This document shows positions 26,312 through 34,430 of a stretch of DNA of 64,000 nucleotides, in pieces (position 1 is the stretch's first letter; every line of letters starts with the position of its first letter). This stretch comes from Streptomyces sp. col6 (lineage in GTDB: Bacteria > Actinomycetota > Actinomycetes > Streptomycetales > Streptomycetaceae), in NCBI RefSeq assembly GCF_008042035.1, contig NZ_RDBL01000012.1, forward strand, positions 62,001-126,000, read 5' to 3'. The translations under genes and the position numbers were made by a program. The notes below the pieces were generated by a model, which did no database searches, had not been told where the DNA came from, and saw nothing but the letters and a program-made list of their open reading frames with translations.

Positions 26312-27355
26312 ATGCCCCAGGCCACCCTTGCCGTCGCGGAACGAACGCGCGACGGAGCCGGAAAACCAGGAAGCGACTTCGCGCCCCTGCTGCGCGCGGT
26401 CAAGGCGCGAGGACTCCTCGAACGGCGCACCGGCTGGTACGCCGCGGGCATCACCGTCAACCTGCTCGCACTGGCGGCCGTGGTCACCGGCATCGTCCTC
26501 CTGGGCAACACCTGGTGGGTCCTGGCGCTCGCCCTGCCCCTGGCCCTCGTCTGGGCCCGCACCGCGTTCGTCGGCCACGATGCCGGGCACGCGCAGATAT
26601 CCGGCAACCGCCGGGCGAGCCGCGTCATCGGCCTGGTCCATGCCAACCTGCTGCTCGGCATGAACGAGGCCTGGTGGAACGACAAGCACGTACGCCACCA
26701 CGCCAACCCGAACCACGTCGACAAGGACCCCGACGTCGGCGTGGGCGCCCTCGTCTGGACCCAGAAGCAGGCCGCGCAGCGCGAGGGCTTCGCGCGCTGG
26801 CTCACCCGCAATCAGGCCCGGCTGTTCTTCCCGATGCTGCTCCTCGAAGGCATCGCCCTCAAGATCTCCGGATTCCAGTACCTCAAGCAGCAGCCCGCAC
26901 GCGAGCGCGTCCTCTCCGCCTTCCTGCTCACCGCCCACCTCGGCCTCTACGCCGCTCTGCTGTTCACCGTGATGTCCCCGGGCAAGGCGGTCGTCTTCGC
27001 CCTGGTGCACCACGCGCTCTTCGGCCTCCACCTCGGCATGGCCTTCGCGCCGAACCACAAGGGCATGGAGATGCCCGACCCCGACGAGGACCGCTGGGAC
27101 CACCTGCGGCGCCAGGTCCTCACCTCGCGCAACGTACGGGGCGCGGCCCTCACCGACTGGTTCCTCGGCGGCCTCAACTACCAGATCGAACACCACCTCT
27201 TCCCGTCCATGCCCCGCCCGCACCTGCGCCTGGCCCAGTCCCTGGTCAGGGCTCACTGCGAAGCGCTCGGCCTGCCGTACGCGGAGACCGGACTCGTCGA
27301 GTCCTACCGGCAGGCGCTCGCCCATATGCACGAGGTCGGTGCGCCGCTGCGGTGA
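26312..27355 (+). CDS. Membrane fatty-acid desaturase
   Basis: An integral-membrane di-iron desaturase of 347 residues that introduces a double bond into acyl chains. The three His boxes are intact: H89-D-A-G-H93, H126-V-R-H129-H130 (then ANPNH) and Q-I-E-H294-H295. Hydrophobic segments lie around 40-80 and 200-245. The QIEHH third box is characteristic of the FADS/front-end (linoleoyl-CoA) desaturase group, also seen in mycobacterial DesA3-like enzymes. No N-terminal cytochrome b5 domain is fused, so an external electron donor is needed. The ATG at 26312 has no strong ribosome site. A small membrane-protein gene follows. Confidence 0.9.
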   Translation: MPQATLAVAERTRDGAGKPGSDFAPLLRAVKARGLLERRTGWYAAGITVNLLALAAVVTGIVLLGNTWWVLALALPLALVWARTAFVGHDAGHAQISGNRRASRVIGLVHANLLLGMNEAWWNDKHVRHHANPNHVDKDPDVGVGALVWTQKQAAQREGFARWLTRNQARLFFPMLLLEGIALKISGFQYLKQQPARERVLSAFLLTAHLGLYAALLFTVMSPGKAVVFALVHHALFGLHLGMAFAPNHKGMEMPDPDEDRWDHLRRQVLTSRNVRGAALTDWFLGGLNYQIEHHLFPSMPRPHLRLAQSLVRAHCEALGLPYAETGLVESYRQALAHMHEVGAPLR

Positions 27356-27457
27356 CCGGCCGCGCCACACACGAGGAAGCGGAAACCAGGAACCGATGAG
27401 GACGCGCAGACGTTCTCTCCATCAGAGGCGGCCACGGGCCGCGAAGGAGGCATGGCG

Positions 27458-27640
27458 ATGTCGAACAGCGCGAAGGTAGCCATCGGGGGAGTCGTCGTCG
27501 CAGTCGTCCTGATGCCGTTCATCGGGTTCTGGCTGTCCCTGCTGGTGCTCGTCGGAGTACCCACGCTCGCCTATCTCGCCCTGGACCCGGCCCAGCGCCG
27601 GCGGCTCCGTAGGATCACGCGCAAGGAGATCGGCCGCTGA
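27458..27640 (+). CDS. Small membrane protein, 60 aa
   Basis: A short protein with one long or two short hydrophobic helices (VAIGGVVVAVVLMPFIGFWLSLLVLVGVPTLAYLAL) and a strongly basic tail RRRLRRITRKEIGR that should stay cytoplasmic. The ATG at 27458 is preferred because GGAGG (27446-27450) then lies seven bases away; the ATG at 27452 is too close. It sits between the desaturase and MOSC genes on the same strand, 102 and 29 bases from them, so it may belong to one transcript. Function unknown. Confidence 0.65.
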   Translation: MSNSAKVAIGGVVVAVVLMPFIGFWLSLLVLVGVPTLAYLALDPAQRRRLRRITRKEIGR

Positions 27641-27669
27641 TGGCCGGCCGCTGAGAGGGGAGTCCCGCC

Positions 27670-28212
27670 GTGGGTGGCACCGTGTCCGCCGTCAGCAGGA
27701 ACGAGACCTACACCTTCACCAAGCCGAACCGGGACAGCGTGACGCTGCTGGCCGGCCTCGGCGTGGAGGGCGACGTGCACGCCGGCGTGACGGTCAAGCA
27801 CCGCTCCAGGATGGCCCAGGACCCCACACAGCCGAATCTGCGCCAGGTCCACCTGATCCACGAGGAGCTGTTCGACGAGGTCCGCGCGGCGGGCTTCGAG
27901 GTCGCGCCCGGCGAGCTCGGGGAGAACATCACGACGCGCGGCATCGATCTGCTCGCCCTGCCCGTCGGCACCCGGCTGCATCTCGGTGACGAGGCGGTCG
28001 TCGAGGTCACCGGGCTGCGCAACCCGTGCCTGCAGATCGACACCTTCCAGGGCGGTCTTCTCAAGCAGGTCGTCGGCCGGGACGAGGCGGGCAAGGTCGT
28101 GCGCAAAGCCGGAATCATGAGCGTCGTCGTCGTGGGCGGCACAGTGGGACCCGGCGACGCGGTCAGGGCAGAACTCCCCGCCGGACCCCACCGTCCGCTC
28201 GAACGCGTCTGA
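27670..28212 (+). CDS. MOSC-domain protein
   Basis: A 180-residue single-domain MOSC protein. MOSC domains are sulfur-carrier modules of molybdenum-cofactor sulfurases and of molybdoenzymes such as YiiM/mARC. Visible landmarks are GLGVEGDVHAG near residues 35-45, QVHLIHEELFDEV, PGELGENITTRGIDLLALPVGTRL, and the conserved Cys in GLRNPCLQIDTF expected to carry the persulfide or bind the cofactor. GTG 27670 lies seven bases after GAGGGGAG. No molybdopterin genes are adjacent, so the partner enzyme is elsewhere. Confidence 0.87.
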   Translation: MGGTVSAVSRNETYTFTKPNRDSVTLLAGLGVEGDVHAGVTVKHRSRMAQDPTQPNLRQVHLIHEELFDEVRAAGFEVAPGELGENITTRGIDLLALPVGTRLHLGDEAVVEVTGLRNPCLQIDTFQGGLLKQVVGRDEAGKVVRKAGIMSVVVVGGTVGPGDAVRAELPAGPHRPLERV

Positions 28213-28224
28213 AGCCGCCGACGG

Positions 28225-29262
28225 TCACGACGGCCGTACGGCCATCGCCTCCAGCGACATGAGGAGCCCCGGCAGTTTCGGTCCGCGCCCGACCGGCAGG
28301 ATCTCGCCCGGAGCCTCGTCCAGGAGCAGGAAGGCGATGTCGTCGGTCCTGGCCACCAGCGACCAGCCGGGCCCGTCGGCCCGGATCATCCGGGCATCCC
28401 CGGGCGCGAAGGAGGACCGGACACGGCCGGGCGGCGGCGGATCGTCCAGGTAGCCGCGGGCTTCGGCCAGCGCCCGCCGGATGCCGGGGTGCGCACTGGA
28501 AGAACCTTCGGCGTCCGGTTCCTGCGGGGCGCCGTCGGGGGTGCGGTCGGCGTCGGTGGCGGCTGAGCCGGAGCCCTCGCCGTCGTCACCGTTCACGGCG
28601 GCCGGCGCGCTCTCGTCGCCGGCTTTCGCGCCCGCGGTCCCGGATGCCCCGCCGTCCCCGTCGGCCTCCGCGTCGCCCCCGGTCTCCGTCGCCGCGGGCG
28701 ACCCGTCCGACCCGCTCGCCGGTTCGGGATCCTGCTCGTCGTCCATCTGGCCGCGCCAGTCGGCCCACTGCGAGGCGATGGCATCCGCTCCCAGGCGGCG
28801 CTGGGCCGGTCCCCACGCCTCGGTGTCCGGCGGCGACAGCGGAACCACCGCCTCCACGCCGTCCGTCTCCGGATCGTGCACGGGGTCGTGCGGCGCGGGC
28901 ACCCCCGGCGCGGCGACGGCGACGGCGAGGGGCCAGCCGGGCAGCGCGCAGACCACCGAGCGGTCGTCCGGCGACAGGTCGTACTCCATGCCGCAGTCCC
29001 AGGACGCGATGGCCACCGCGACCAGGGACACGTCGTCGACGACGACGGTCCAGCGGGAGCCGTCGCCGTCCTGGCCCAGGACCAGCCCGTACCCCTCCGC
29101 GTACGGCTCCAGCCGCAGTGCCGCGCACGCCGCCGGATAGTCGTCACCGAGCACGCTGGGGAACTGCGCGGGGGTCAGCAGGACCGCGGTCAGCACATAC
29201 AGTGCGTCGTCGTCGGCGACTGTGTCGTCCGTCCCGGCCACTGCACCCTCCTCGTCCGTCAT
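28225..29262 (-). CDS. Hypothetical protein with a long acidic linker, 345 aa
   Basis: No family recognised with confidence. An N-terminal globular region (about 15-175) contains YVLTAVLLTPAQFPSVLGDDYPAA and WTVVVDDVSLVAVAIASWDCGMEYDLSPDD. Residues about 178-265 are a low-complexity Asp/Glu/Gly/Ser/Ala run. A second conserved block (about 268-345) includes GYLDDPPPPGRVRSSFAPGDARMIRADGPGWSLVARTDDIAFLLLDE and ends in LLMSLEAMAVRPS. There is no signal peptide or membrane helix, so it is cytosolic. Two ordered ends joined by an acidic tether suggest a binding or scaffold role (inference). Confidence 0.7.
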   Translation of the reverse strand: MTDEEGAVAGTDDTVADDDALYVLTAVLLTPAQFPSVLGDDYPAACAALRLEPYAEGYGLVLGQDGDGSRWTVVVDDVSLVAVAIASWDCGMEYDLSPDDRSVVCALPGWPLAVAVAAPGVPAPHDPVHDPETDGVEAVVPLSPPDTEAWGPAQRRLGADAIASQWADWRGQMDDEQDPEPASGSDGSPAATETGGDAEADGDGGASGTAGAKAGDESAPAAVNGDDGEGSGSAATDADRTPDGAPQEPDAEGSSSAHPGIRRALAEARGYLDDPPPPGRVRSSFAPGDARMIRADGPGWSLVARTDDIAFLLLDEAPGEILPVGRGPKLPGLLMSLEAMAVRPS

Positions 29263-29358
29263 GGATTCCGTCGGCGCACCCTAACCAGTGGGTAACCCCC
29301 TCGTCGAGGCCCTGACAAGGCAGGACTGCCCGCCCGGGACGGCTCCTCCGCGCGTGCC

Positions 29359-29664
29359 TCAGCCGTCGGACAGCCCCAACAGCTCCCGCGCCACCGTCTG
29401 CGGGGACTCTCCCCGCTCCCTGGCGAGTGCGATCACCGCCCGGCAGGCCAGCTCACCGACACCGAAGGACAGCTGCTCGGGCGACACCCAGCCGCTCGCC
29501 TCGTCCATCCGTTCCTCGTCGTCCTCGGCCGACGCCGCGACGAAGACGGCCGCCGCTTCGAAGAGATTGTGCTGCCGGCGCACGGCGACCGGCGGCACCG
29601 CCGTACGACCGTTCTTGCGGCCCGGGGCCACTGCTCTGCGCAGGGCACCGAATATCTCGGTCAT
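29359..29664 (-). CDS. Conserved hypothetical protein, 101 aa
   Basis: A small, probably helical protein beginning MTEIFGALRRAVAPGRKNG, then HNLFEAAAVFVAASAEDDEERMDEASGWVSPEQLSFG and VGELACRAVIALARERGESPQTVARELLG. No known motif. The ATG at 29664 has GGAAGGCGG upstream. It is divergent from the MpaB-type oxygenase gene (110 bases between) and lies 96 bases from the acidic-linker gene on the same strand. No function can be given. Confidence 0.65.
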   Translation of the reverse strand: MTEIFGALRRAVAPGRKNGRTAVPPVAVRRQHNLFEAAAVFVAASAEDDEERMDEASGWVSPEQLSFGVGELACRAVIALARERGESPQTVARELLGLSDG

Positions 29665-29773
29665 GGGGGAACCGCCTTCCGTCAACGCGTCGACGCGCCT
29701 GCGTCGCTCGTACTCACCGTCCTGCCCCCGGACGTACGCTGGGACACTCGACCTGGACAAGGGAGACAGTGCG

Positions 29774-30676
29774 GTGAAGCGCTACGACTGGCTGAAGGAG
29801 ATCCAACGCCTCGATCCGGAGCGGGACTTCCTGGAGATCTACCGGATCACCGTGACCTACGAGTTCCCATGGGACATCACCCGCGCCCTCGAACTTGCCC
29901 TGTACCGCACCTATGCCGTCCCGAGCATCGGCCGACTGCTCGCCGAGACAGCCGAGCTGACGGACCGTTCGCAGAAGCGGTACGACGACACCGCGCTGCT
30001 CCTCGACACCGTCGTCGAGCGCGGCTTCGACAGCGATCCGGGGCGCACGGCCCTGCGCCGGATCAACCGGATGCACGCCGCCTACGACATCAGCAACGAC
30101 GACATGCGCTATGTCCTGTGCACCTTCGTCGTCACCCCGAAGCGGTGGCTCGACGCCTACGGCTGGCGCCGGCTCTGCGACCACGAACTGCGGGCGTTCG
30201 CGGCGTACTACAGGACGCTCGGCGCGCGCATGGGCATCAAGGACCTTCCTCAGACGTACGAGGACTTCGAGCGCACCCTCGACACCTACGAGGACACGCA
30301 CTTCGGCTGGGACGAGGGTGCGCGTGCGGTCTCGGACGCCACGCTGGAACTGATGGCCTCCTGGTACCCCCGAGCCCTCGCGCCGCTCGTGCGCGGCGCG
30401 AGCCTCTCGCTCCTGGACGACTCGCTGCTGCGCGCCTTCCGCTACGAGCGCCCGGCACCGGTTGCCCGGAACATCACCCGGGGCGCGCTGCGGCTGCGCG
30501 CCCGCGCCGTACGCCTCCTGCCGCCGCGCACCAAGCCGCACTACGCACGGCAGAACCCGGAGATCAAGGGGTACCCGGGCGGCTACGAGGTGGCCGCGCT
30601 CGGCACGTACCCCACCCCCGGCGTCCGCGGCTGCCCGGTCCGCGATCTCGCCGGCTCGGAGACCCCGGCGGAGTGA
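29774..30676 (+). CDS. MpaB-type oxygenase family protein (DUF2236)
   Basis: A 300-residue member of the family that includes fungal MpaB and latex-clearing-like heme oxygenases. Recognisable stretches are EFPWDITRALELALYRTYAVPSIGRLL, QKRYDDTALLLDTVVERG, RINRMHAAYDISNDDMRYVLCTFVV and RLCDHELRAFAAYYRTLGARMGI, which contain the conserved His and Arg residues likely to hold heme. The predicted reaction, oxidative cleavage or oxidation of a hydrophobic substrate, is inferred from family only. GTG 29774 follows GGGAGA. It converges on the MarR gene across a 16-bp hairpin. Confidence 0.82.
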   Translation: MKRYDWLKEIQRLDPERDFLEIYRITVTYEFPWDITRALELALYRTYAVPSIGRLLAETAELTDRSQKRYDDTALLLDTVVERGFDSDPGRTALRRINRMHAAYDISNDDMRYVLCTFVVTPKRWLDAYGWRRLCDHELRAFAAYYRTLGARMGIKDLPQTYEDFERTLDTYEDTHFGWDEGARAVSDATLELMASWYPRALAPLVRGASLSLLDDSLLRAFRYERPAPVARNITRGALRLRARAVRLLPPRTKPHYARQNPEIKGYPGGYEVAALGTYPTPGVRGCPVRDLAGSETPAE

Positions 30677-30683
30677 AGTGGGA

Positions 30684-30724
30684 GCCGCACGGAGCCCCGC
30701 CCTACGGCCGGGGTTCCGTGCGGC
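30684..30724. terminator. Bidirectional hairpin terminator
   Basis: Arms GCCGCACGGAGCCCCG (30684-30699) and CGGGGTTCCGTGCGGC (30709-30724) form a 16-bp stem with one wobble pair. The right arm overlaps the last codons of the convergent MarR gene. Confidence 0.65.
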
Positions 30725-31211
30725 GCAGCTGCCCCAGCTCCTCGTTCATCGCCCGCAGGAACCGGATCACGACGAGGAGTTCGTCCTCGTCGAACTGCCG
30801 GCGTGCCGCCTCCGTGCCCGCCGCCAGCGGCTTGAAGAAGTCCCGCGCCACGTGTTTCGCCGCCGCCGCGTAGTGAAGATGCACCACCCGCCGGTCGCCC
30901 CCGTCCCGCACCCGGCGGATGTGCCCCGCGCGTTCCAGCCGGTCCAGACACGCGGTCACCGCCCCCGAGGTGAGATCCAGCTGCTCGCGCAGCCGCCCCG
31001 GCGTCATGGCGCGCCCCTCCTCGCCCCGGTCCGCGTCGAGGATGGCGACGAGGGCCTGCACATCCGTCGGATGCAGTCCCTGGCTCTGCGCGAACTCGTG
31101 CGTGATGCGGTTGAACTCGCTGTTCATGCGGCGCAGCAGCACGGCGAACGACTGGAGGCCCGTGGGCCCGCCGTCCGCGCCTCTGTCCGGGCCTTCGTCT
31201 GCGGTGCGCAT
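30702..31211 (-). CDS. MarR-family regulator divergent from MMPL transporter
   Basis: A winged-helix regulator of 169 residues. The wHTH spans about 50-115 (LHPTDVQALVAILDADRGEE, MTPGRLREQLDLTSGAVTACLDRLERAGHIRRVRDGGDRRVV), flanked by dimerisation helices. ATG 31211 follows TAGGGG. It is divergent from a large MMPL transporter with 91 bases between, which include a perfect 7-1-7 palindrome. The usual reading is that this protein represses the exporter and is released by an exported compound. Confidence 0.85.
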   Translation of the reverse strand: MRTADEGPDRGADGGPTGLQSFAVLLRRMNSEFNRITHEFAQSQGLHPTDVQALVAILDADRGEEGRAMTPGRLREQLDLTSGAVTACLDRLERAGHIRRVRDGGDRRVVHLHYAAAAKHVARDFFKPLAAGTEAARRQFDEDELLVVIRFLRAMNEELGQLRRTEPRP

Positions 31212-31228
31212 GCCCCTACAGTAATATC

Positions 31229-31243
31229 TCTCAATCATTGAGA
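31229..31243. promoter_or_regulatory. Palindromic operator TCTCAAT-C-ATTGAGA
   Basis: Perfect 7-bp arms around one central base, in an AT-rich stretch between the divergent MarR and MMPL genes, 18 bases from the MarR start. A likely MarR dimer site overlapping both promoters. Confidence 0.7.
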
Positions 31244-31302
31244 TAATGAATGACCGAGAGATTTCGGGCCATGTGTGTCATGTGTCGACCCCTGAGGAAG
31301 CA

Positions 31303-33414
31303 ATGAAGCCCCCACCGAGGCACCGCGTCGTCCGATGGCTGGTACCTGTAGCGCTCCTGGTCGTCTGGCTCGGCATCGGAGGGGCCCTCGGTCCCTTCGC
31401 CGGGAAGCTCGGCGAGGTCGCGACCAACGACCGGGCGGCGTTCCTGCCGCGCAGCGCCGAGTCGACCCGGGTCGCGGACGAACAGAAGGCCTTCCAGCGG
31501 TCCGGGACCGTGCCCGCGATCGTCGTATGGACGGGCGGCACGGACGGACTCCCAGGTGATGCCAGGGCGTCGGCGACCGAGGCACTCGCCTCCCTGTCCG
31601 GAAAGCCCGGCGTGGTCGGCACGCCCTCGCCCGCGCTGCCGTCCGAGGACGGCGAGGCCCTGTCGGGCGTCGTGCAGCTGCGCTCCGACTTGGGCGACGA
31701 ACTGCCGGACACGCTCGACCGGGTGCGTGACGCGGCCCGGTCGGTGACGGGCACGACCGCCGAGATCGCCGGACCCGCCGCCACCCAGGCCGACCTCAAG
31801 GACGCGTTCGCCGGAATCGACGGGCTCCTGCTGGGGGTGGCGCTGGCCGCCGTGCTCGTGATCCTGCTGCTGGTCTACCGCAGTGTGCTGCTGCCCTTCC
31901 TGATCATCATCAGCGCAGTCTTCGCGCTCGCCCTGGCCTGTGCGATTGTCTACGTCCTCGCGGACCACGACGTCGTCCTCGTGGACGGCCAGGTCCAGGG
32001 CATCCTGTCGATCCTGGTGATCGGGGCGGCCACCGACTACGCCCTCCTGCTCACCGCGCGTTTCCGGGAGGAGCTGGCAGCTCACGGCGACCGGACGACC
32101 GCCGCTCTCTCCGCGCTCCGCCGCTCCTTCGGCGCGATCACGGCGAGTGCCGCCACGGTGGCCCTCGGGCTGCTCGCACTGCTGCTCAGCGACCTGACGA
32201 ACAACCGCGCCCTGGGACCGGTCGGTGCCATCGGCATCGTCTGCGCGGTGCTGAGCACGATGACGTTTTTGCCCGCCGTGCTGGTGCTGTGCGGCCGCGC
32301 GGCGTACTGGCCGGCCAAGCCGCGTGCCGTCGACGAGGCGACCGGCGGGCACGGCATCTGGCGCCGGATCGCCGCGCGCGTCGACGGGTCCCCGCGCAAG
32401 GTGTGGATGTCCTGCATGGTGGTCCTGGTGGCCTGCGCCGCGTTCGCGCCCACCTTGAAGTCGCAGGGCGTTCCGCTGGACGAGATCTTCGTGAACGACG
32501 CCCCGTCCGTCTCCGCGCAGGCCACGCTCGGCAAGCACTTCCCGGGCGGCTCGGGCAACCCGGCCGTCGTCGTCGCCTCGGCCGGCCGGGCCGACGAGGT
32601 GACCGCCGCCGCCGAGGCGACCCCCGGTGTGGCGTCCGCCGCGCCCGTCACGGCGTCCGGCCGGCCCGGCGGGGGGAAGCCGCTCGTCGTGGACGGCCGG
32701 GTGCGCGTCGACGTCACCCTGAAGGACGCGGCGGACAGCGACGCGGCCACCGGGACCGTCAAGCGCCTGCGTACCGCGGTCCACGCCGTGCCCGGCGCGG
32801 ACGCACTTGTCGGCGGCTACACGGCGCAGCAGTACGACACCCAGCGCACGGCCGAGCGCGACCGCTCGATCATCGTCCCGGTGGTGCTCGTCATCATCCT
32901 GCTGATCCTCATGGGCCTGTTGAGGTCCGTCCTGGTGCCGGTGCTGCTGGTGGCCACCGTCGGCCTCAACTTCCTCGCGACCCTCGGGGTCTCGGCGCTG
33001 GTCTTCGAGCACGCCTTCGGTTTCAGCGGCACGGATGCCTCGGTGCCCCTGTACGGATTCGTCTTCCTGGTGGCCCTCGGCGTCGACTACAACATCTTCC
33101 TGATGTCGCGGGTCCGCGAGGAGGCGCTGGAACACGGGGCGCGCCAGGGCATGCTGAGGGGCCTGGTCAGCACCGGCGGTGTCATCACATCGGCGGGCGT
33201 GGTGCTGGCCGCCACCTTCGCCGCGCTGATCGTCATCCCGCTCGCTTTCCTCGCGCAGATCGCGTTCATCGTGGCCTTCGGCGTCCTGCTGGACACGCTG
33301 GTGGTGCGGTCGCTGCTGGCCCCGGCGCTGGTCGTGGACATCGGGCCCAAGGCCTGGTGGCCGAGCGCCATCAGCCGCACCTCACGGGATACGGAGCCGT
33401 CGGTCTCCAGCTGA
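31303..33414 (+). CDS. MMPL-family RND transporter
   Basis: A 703-residue membrane transporter of the MmpL/RND superfamily, with the two-fold plan of one helix, a large extracellular loop, then five helices, repeated. The first bundle includes DGLLLGVALAAVLVILLLVYRS and ILVIGAATDYALLLTARFREEL, where the Asp-Tyr pair is the proton-relay motif. The second has VFLVALGVDYNIFLMSRVREE. MmpL proteins export lipids or antibiotics using the proton gradient. ATG 31303 follows GAGGAAG; the in-frame ATG at 31246 lies beside the operator and is less likely. Regulated, by inference, by the divergent MarR. Confidence 0.9.
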   Translation: MKPPPRHRVVRWLVPVALLVVWLGIGGALGPFAGKLGEVATNDRAAFLPRSAESTRVADEQKAFQRSGTVPAIVVWTGGTDGLPGDARASATEALASLSGKPGVVGTPSPALPSEDGEALSGVVQLRSDLGDELPDTLDRVRDAARSVTGTTAEIAGPAATQADLKDAFAGIDGLLLGVALAAVLVILLLVYRSVLLPFLIIISAVFALALACAIVYVLADHDVVLVDGQVQGILSILVIGAATDYALLLTARFREELAAHGDRTTAALSALRRSFGAITASAATVALGLLALLLSDLTNNRALGPVGAIGIVCAVLSTMTFLPAVLVLCGRAAYWPAKPRAVDEATGGHGIWRRIAARVDGSPRKVWMSCMVVLVACAAFAPTLKSQGVPLDEIFVNDAPSVSAQATLGKHFPGGSGNPAVVVASAGRADEVTAAAEATPGVASAAPVTASGRPGGGKPLVVDGRVRVDVTLKDAADSDAATGTVKRLRTAVHAVPGADALVGGYTAQQYDTQRTAERDRSIIVPVVLVIILLILMGLLRSVLVPVLLVATVGLNFLATLGVSALVFEHAFGFSGTDASVPLYGFVFLVALGVDYNIFLMSRVREEALEHGARQGMLRGLVSTGGVITSAGVVLAATFAALIVIPLAFLAQIAFIVAFGVLLDTLVVRSLLAPALVVDIGPKAWWPSAISRTSRDTEPSVSS

Positions 33415-33431
33415 CGGCTGTGGAAACGGAG

Positions 33432-33466
33432 CCGGCCCGGCCACCGTGGAGACGGGGCCGGGCCGG
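33432..33466. terminator. Bidirectional hairpin between MMPL and TerD genes
   Basis: Arms CCGGCCCGGCC (33432-33442) and GGCCGGGCCGG (33456-33466) lie between the convergent stops at 33414 and 33473. Confidence 0.6.
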
Positions 33467-33472
33467 TCGTTC

Positions 33473-34048
33473 TCAGACGTTGACGCCGTAGTCCTTCGCG
33501 ATACCCGCCAGGCCGGAGGCGTATCCCTGGCCGACCGCGCGGAACTTCCACTCGCCACCGTGCCGGTACAGCTCGCCGAACACCATCGCGGTCTCCGTCG
33601 ACGCGTCCTCGCTGAGGTCGTACCGGGCGAGCTCCACACCGTTGGCCTGGTTCACGACACGGATGAACGCGTTGCGCACCTGGCCGAAACTCTGCCCCCG
33701 GCTCTGCGCGTCATGGATGGAGACCGGGAAGACTATCTTCGCGACCTCGACGGGAACCGCCGACAGATTCACATTGATGGACTCGTCGTCGCCCTCGCCC
33801 TCACCCGTCAGGTTGTCCCCGGTGTGCTGGACGGAGCCGTCCGGGCTGTTGAGGTTGTTGTAGAAGACGAAATGCAGATCGGAGACAACCTTGCCGTGCT
33901 CCCCGCACAGCAGCGCACTGGCGTCGAGGTCGTGGTCGGCACCCGTCGTCGTCCGCACGTCCCAGCCCAGGCCGACCGTCACCGCGGTCAGGCCGGGCGC
34001 CTCCTTCGACAAGGAGACGTTGCCGCCCTTGGCCAGGGTCACACCCAT
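33473..34048 (-). CDS. TerD-family calcium-binding stress protein
   Basis: A 191-residue single TerD domain, the usual length. Hallmarks are MGVTLAKGGNVSLSKEAPGLTAVTVGLGWD, DLDASALL, FYNNLNSPDGSVQHTGDNLTGEGEGDDESINVNL (the acidic Ca-binding region) and IHDAQSRGQSFGQVRNAFIRVVN, ending GYASGLAGIAKDYGVNV. TerD proteins bind calcium and are linked to tellurite resistance and, in Streptomyces, to calcium and development. The ATG at 34048 follows GGAGGAAG. It is a lone copy here with no other ter genes. Confidence 0.93.
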   Translation of the reverse strand: MGVTLAKGGNVSLSKEAPGLTAVTVGLGWDVRTTTGADHDLDASALLCGEHGKVVSDLHFVFYNNLNSPDGSVQHTGDNLTGEGEGDDESINVNLSAVPVEVAKIVFPVSIHDAQSRGQSFGQVRNAFIRVVNQANGVELARYDLSEDASTETAMVFGELYRHGGEWKFRAVGQGYASGLAGIAKDYGVNV

Positions 34049-34308
34049 GAACTTCCTCCAATGATCCAGTGGTTCACCGACCGGTGCTCGCGCGTTCCCG
34101 GCGGGCGACGGTCCGGCCGTCGCCCGGAACGGACGGCGGCTGTGCCTCACTCTTCCGGAATCGCGAGGATTTGCCCAGGGCGTGAGCGGTCTCCGGCCCG
34201 ATTGCCCGGCCGGCACTCGGGGAAGACACCCGTACTTCGTCCTGAGCCGGTCTCTTCCGGTCAATGTTTCCCGTGGTCCTGTGAGGACAGGGGATCGGAT
34301 CGACGATG

Positions 34309-34407
34309 GTGACGTGTGGTGGCGCAGCACGCCACCGCACGTCACGACCAGAAAACCGCACAACCGCACGACCGTGCGGGGGCGGCCGGGAGGCCGCCCC
34401 CGCACGG
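34309..34407 (+). other. Two long consecutive hairpins in the leader of the LCP gene
   Basis: The 382 bases between the terD and LCP starts hold no convincing gene. They do hold two strong inverted repeats. The first has arms 34309-34324 and 34330-34345 (16 bp, one wobble, loop CAGCA). The second has arms 34372-34387 and 34392-34407 (16 bp, perfect, loop GGGA), ending 23 bases before the LCP start codon. They could form a tandem RNA structure controlling LCP expression, or act as a terminator for an upstream transcript. Confidence 0.6.
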
Positions 34408-34430
34408 CAGCCGTACGAACGGGGTGGCCC

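Noticed and set aside
23171..27370. A 1399-residue open frame on the minus strand
   Set aside because: Only the part up to about 26140 is the SNF2 helicase. The rest is antisense to the fatty-acid desaturase, whose His boxes and codon bias prove the plus strand is coding.
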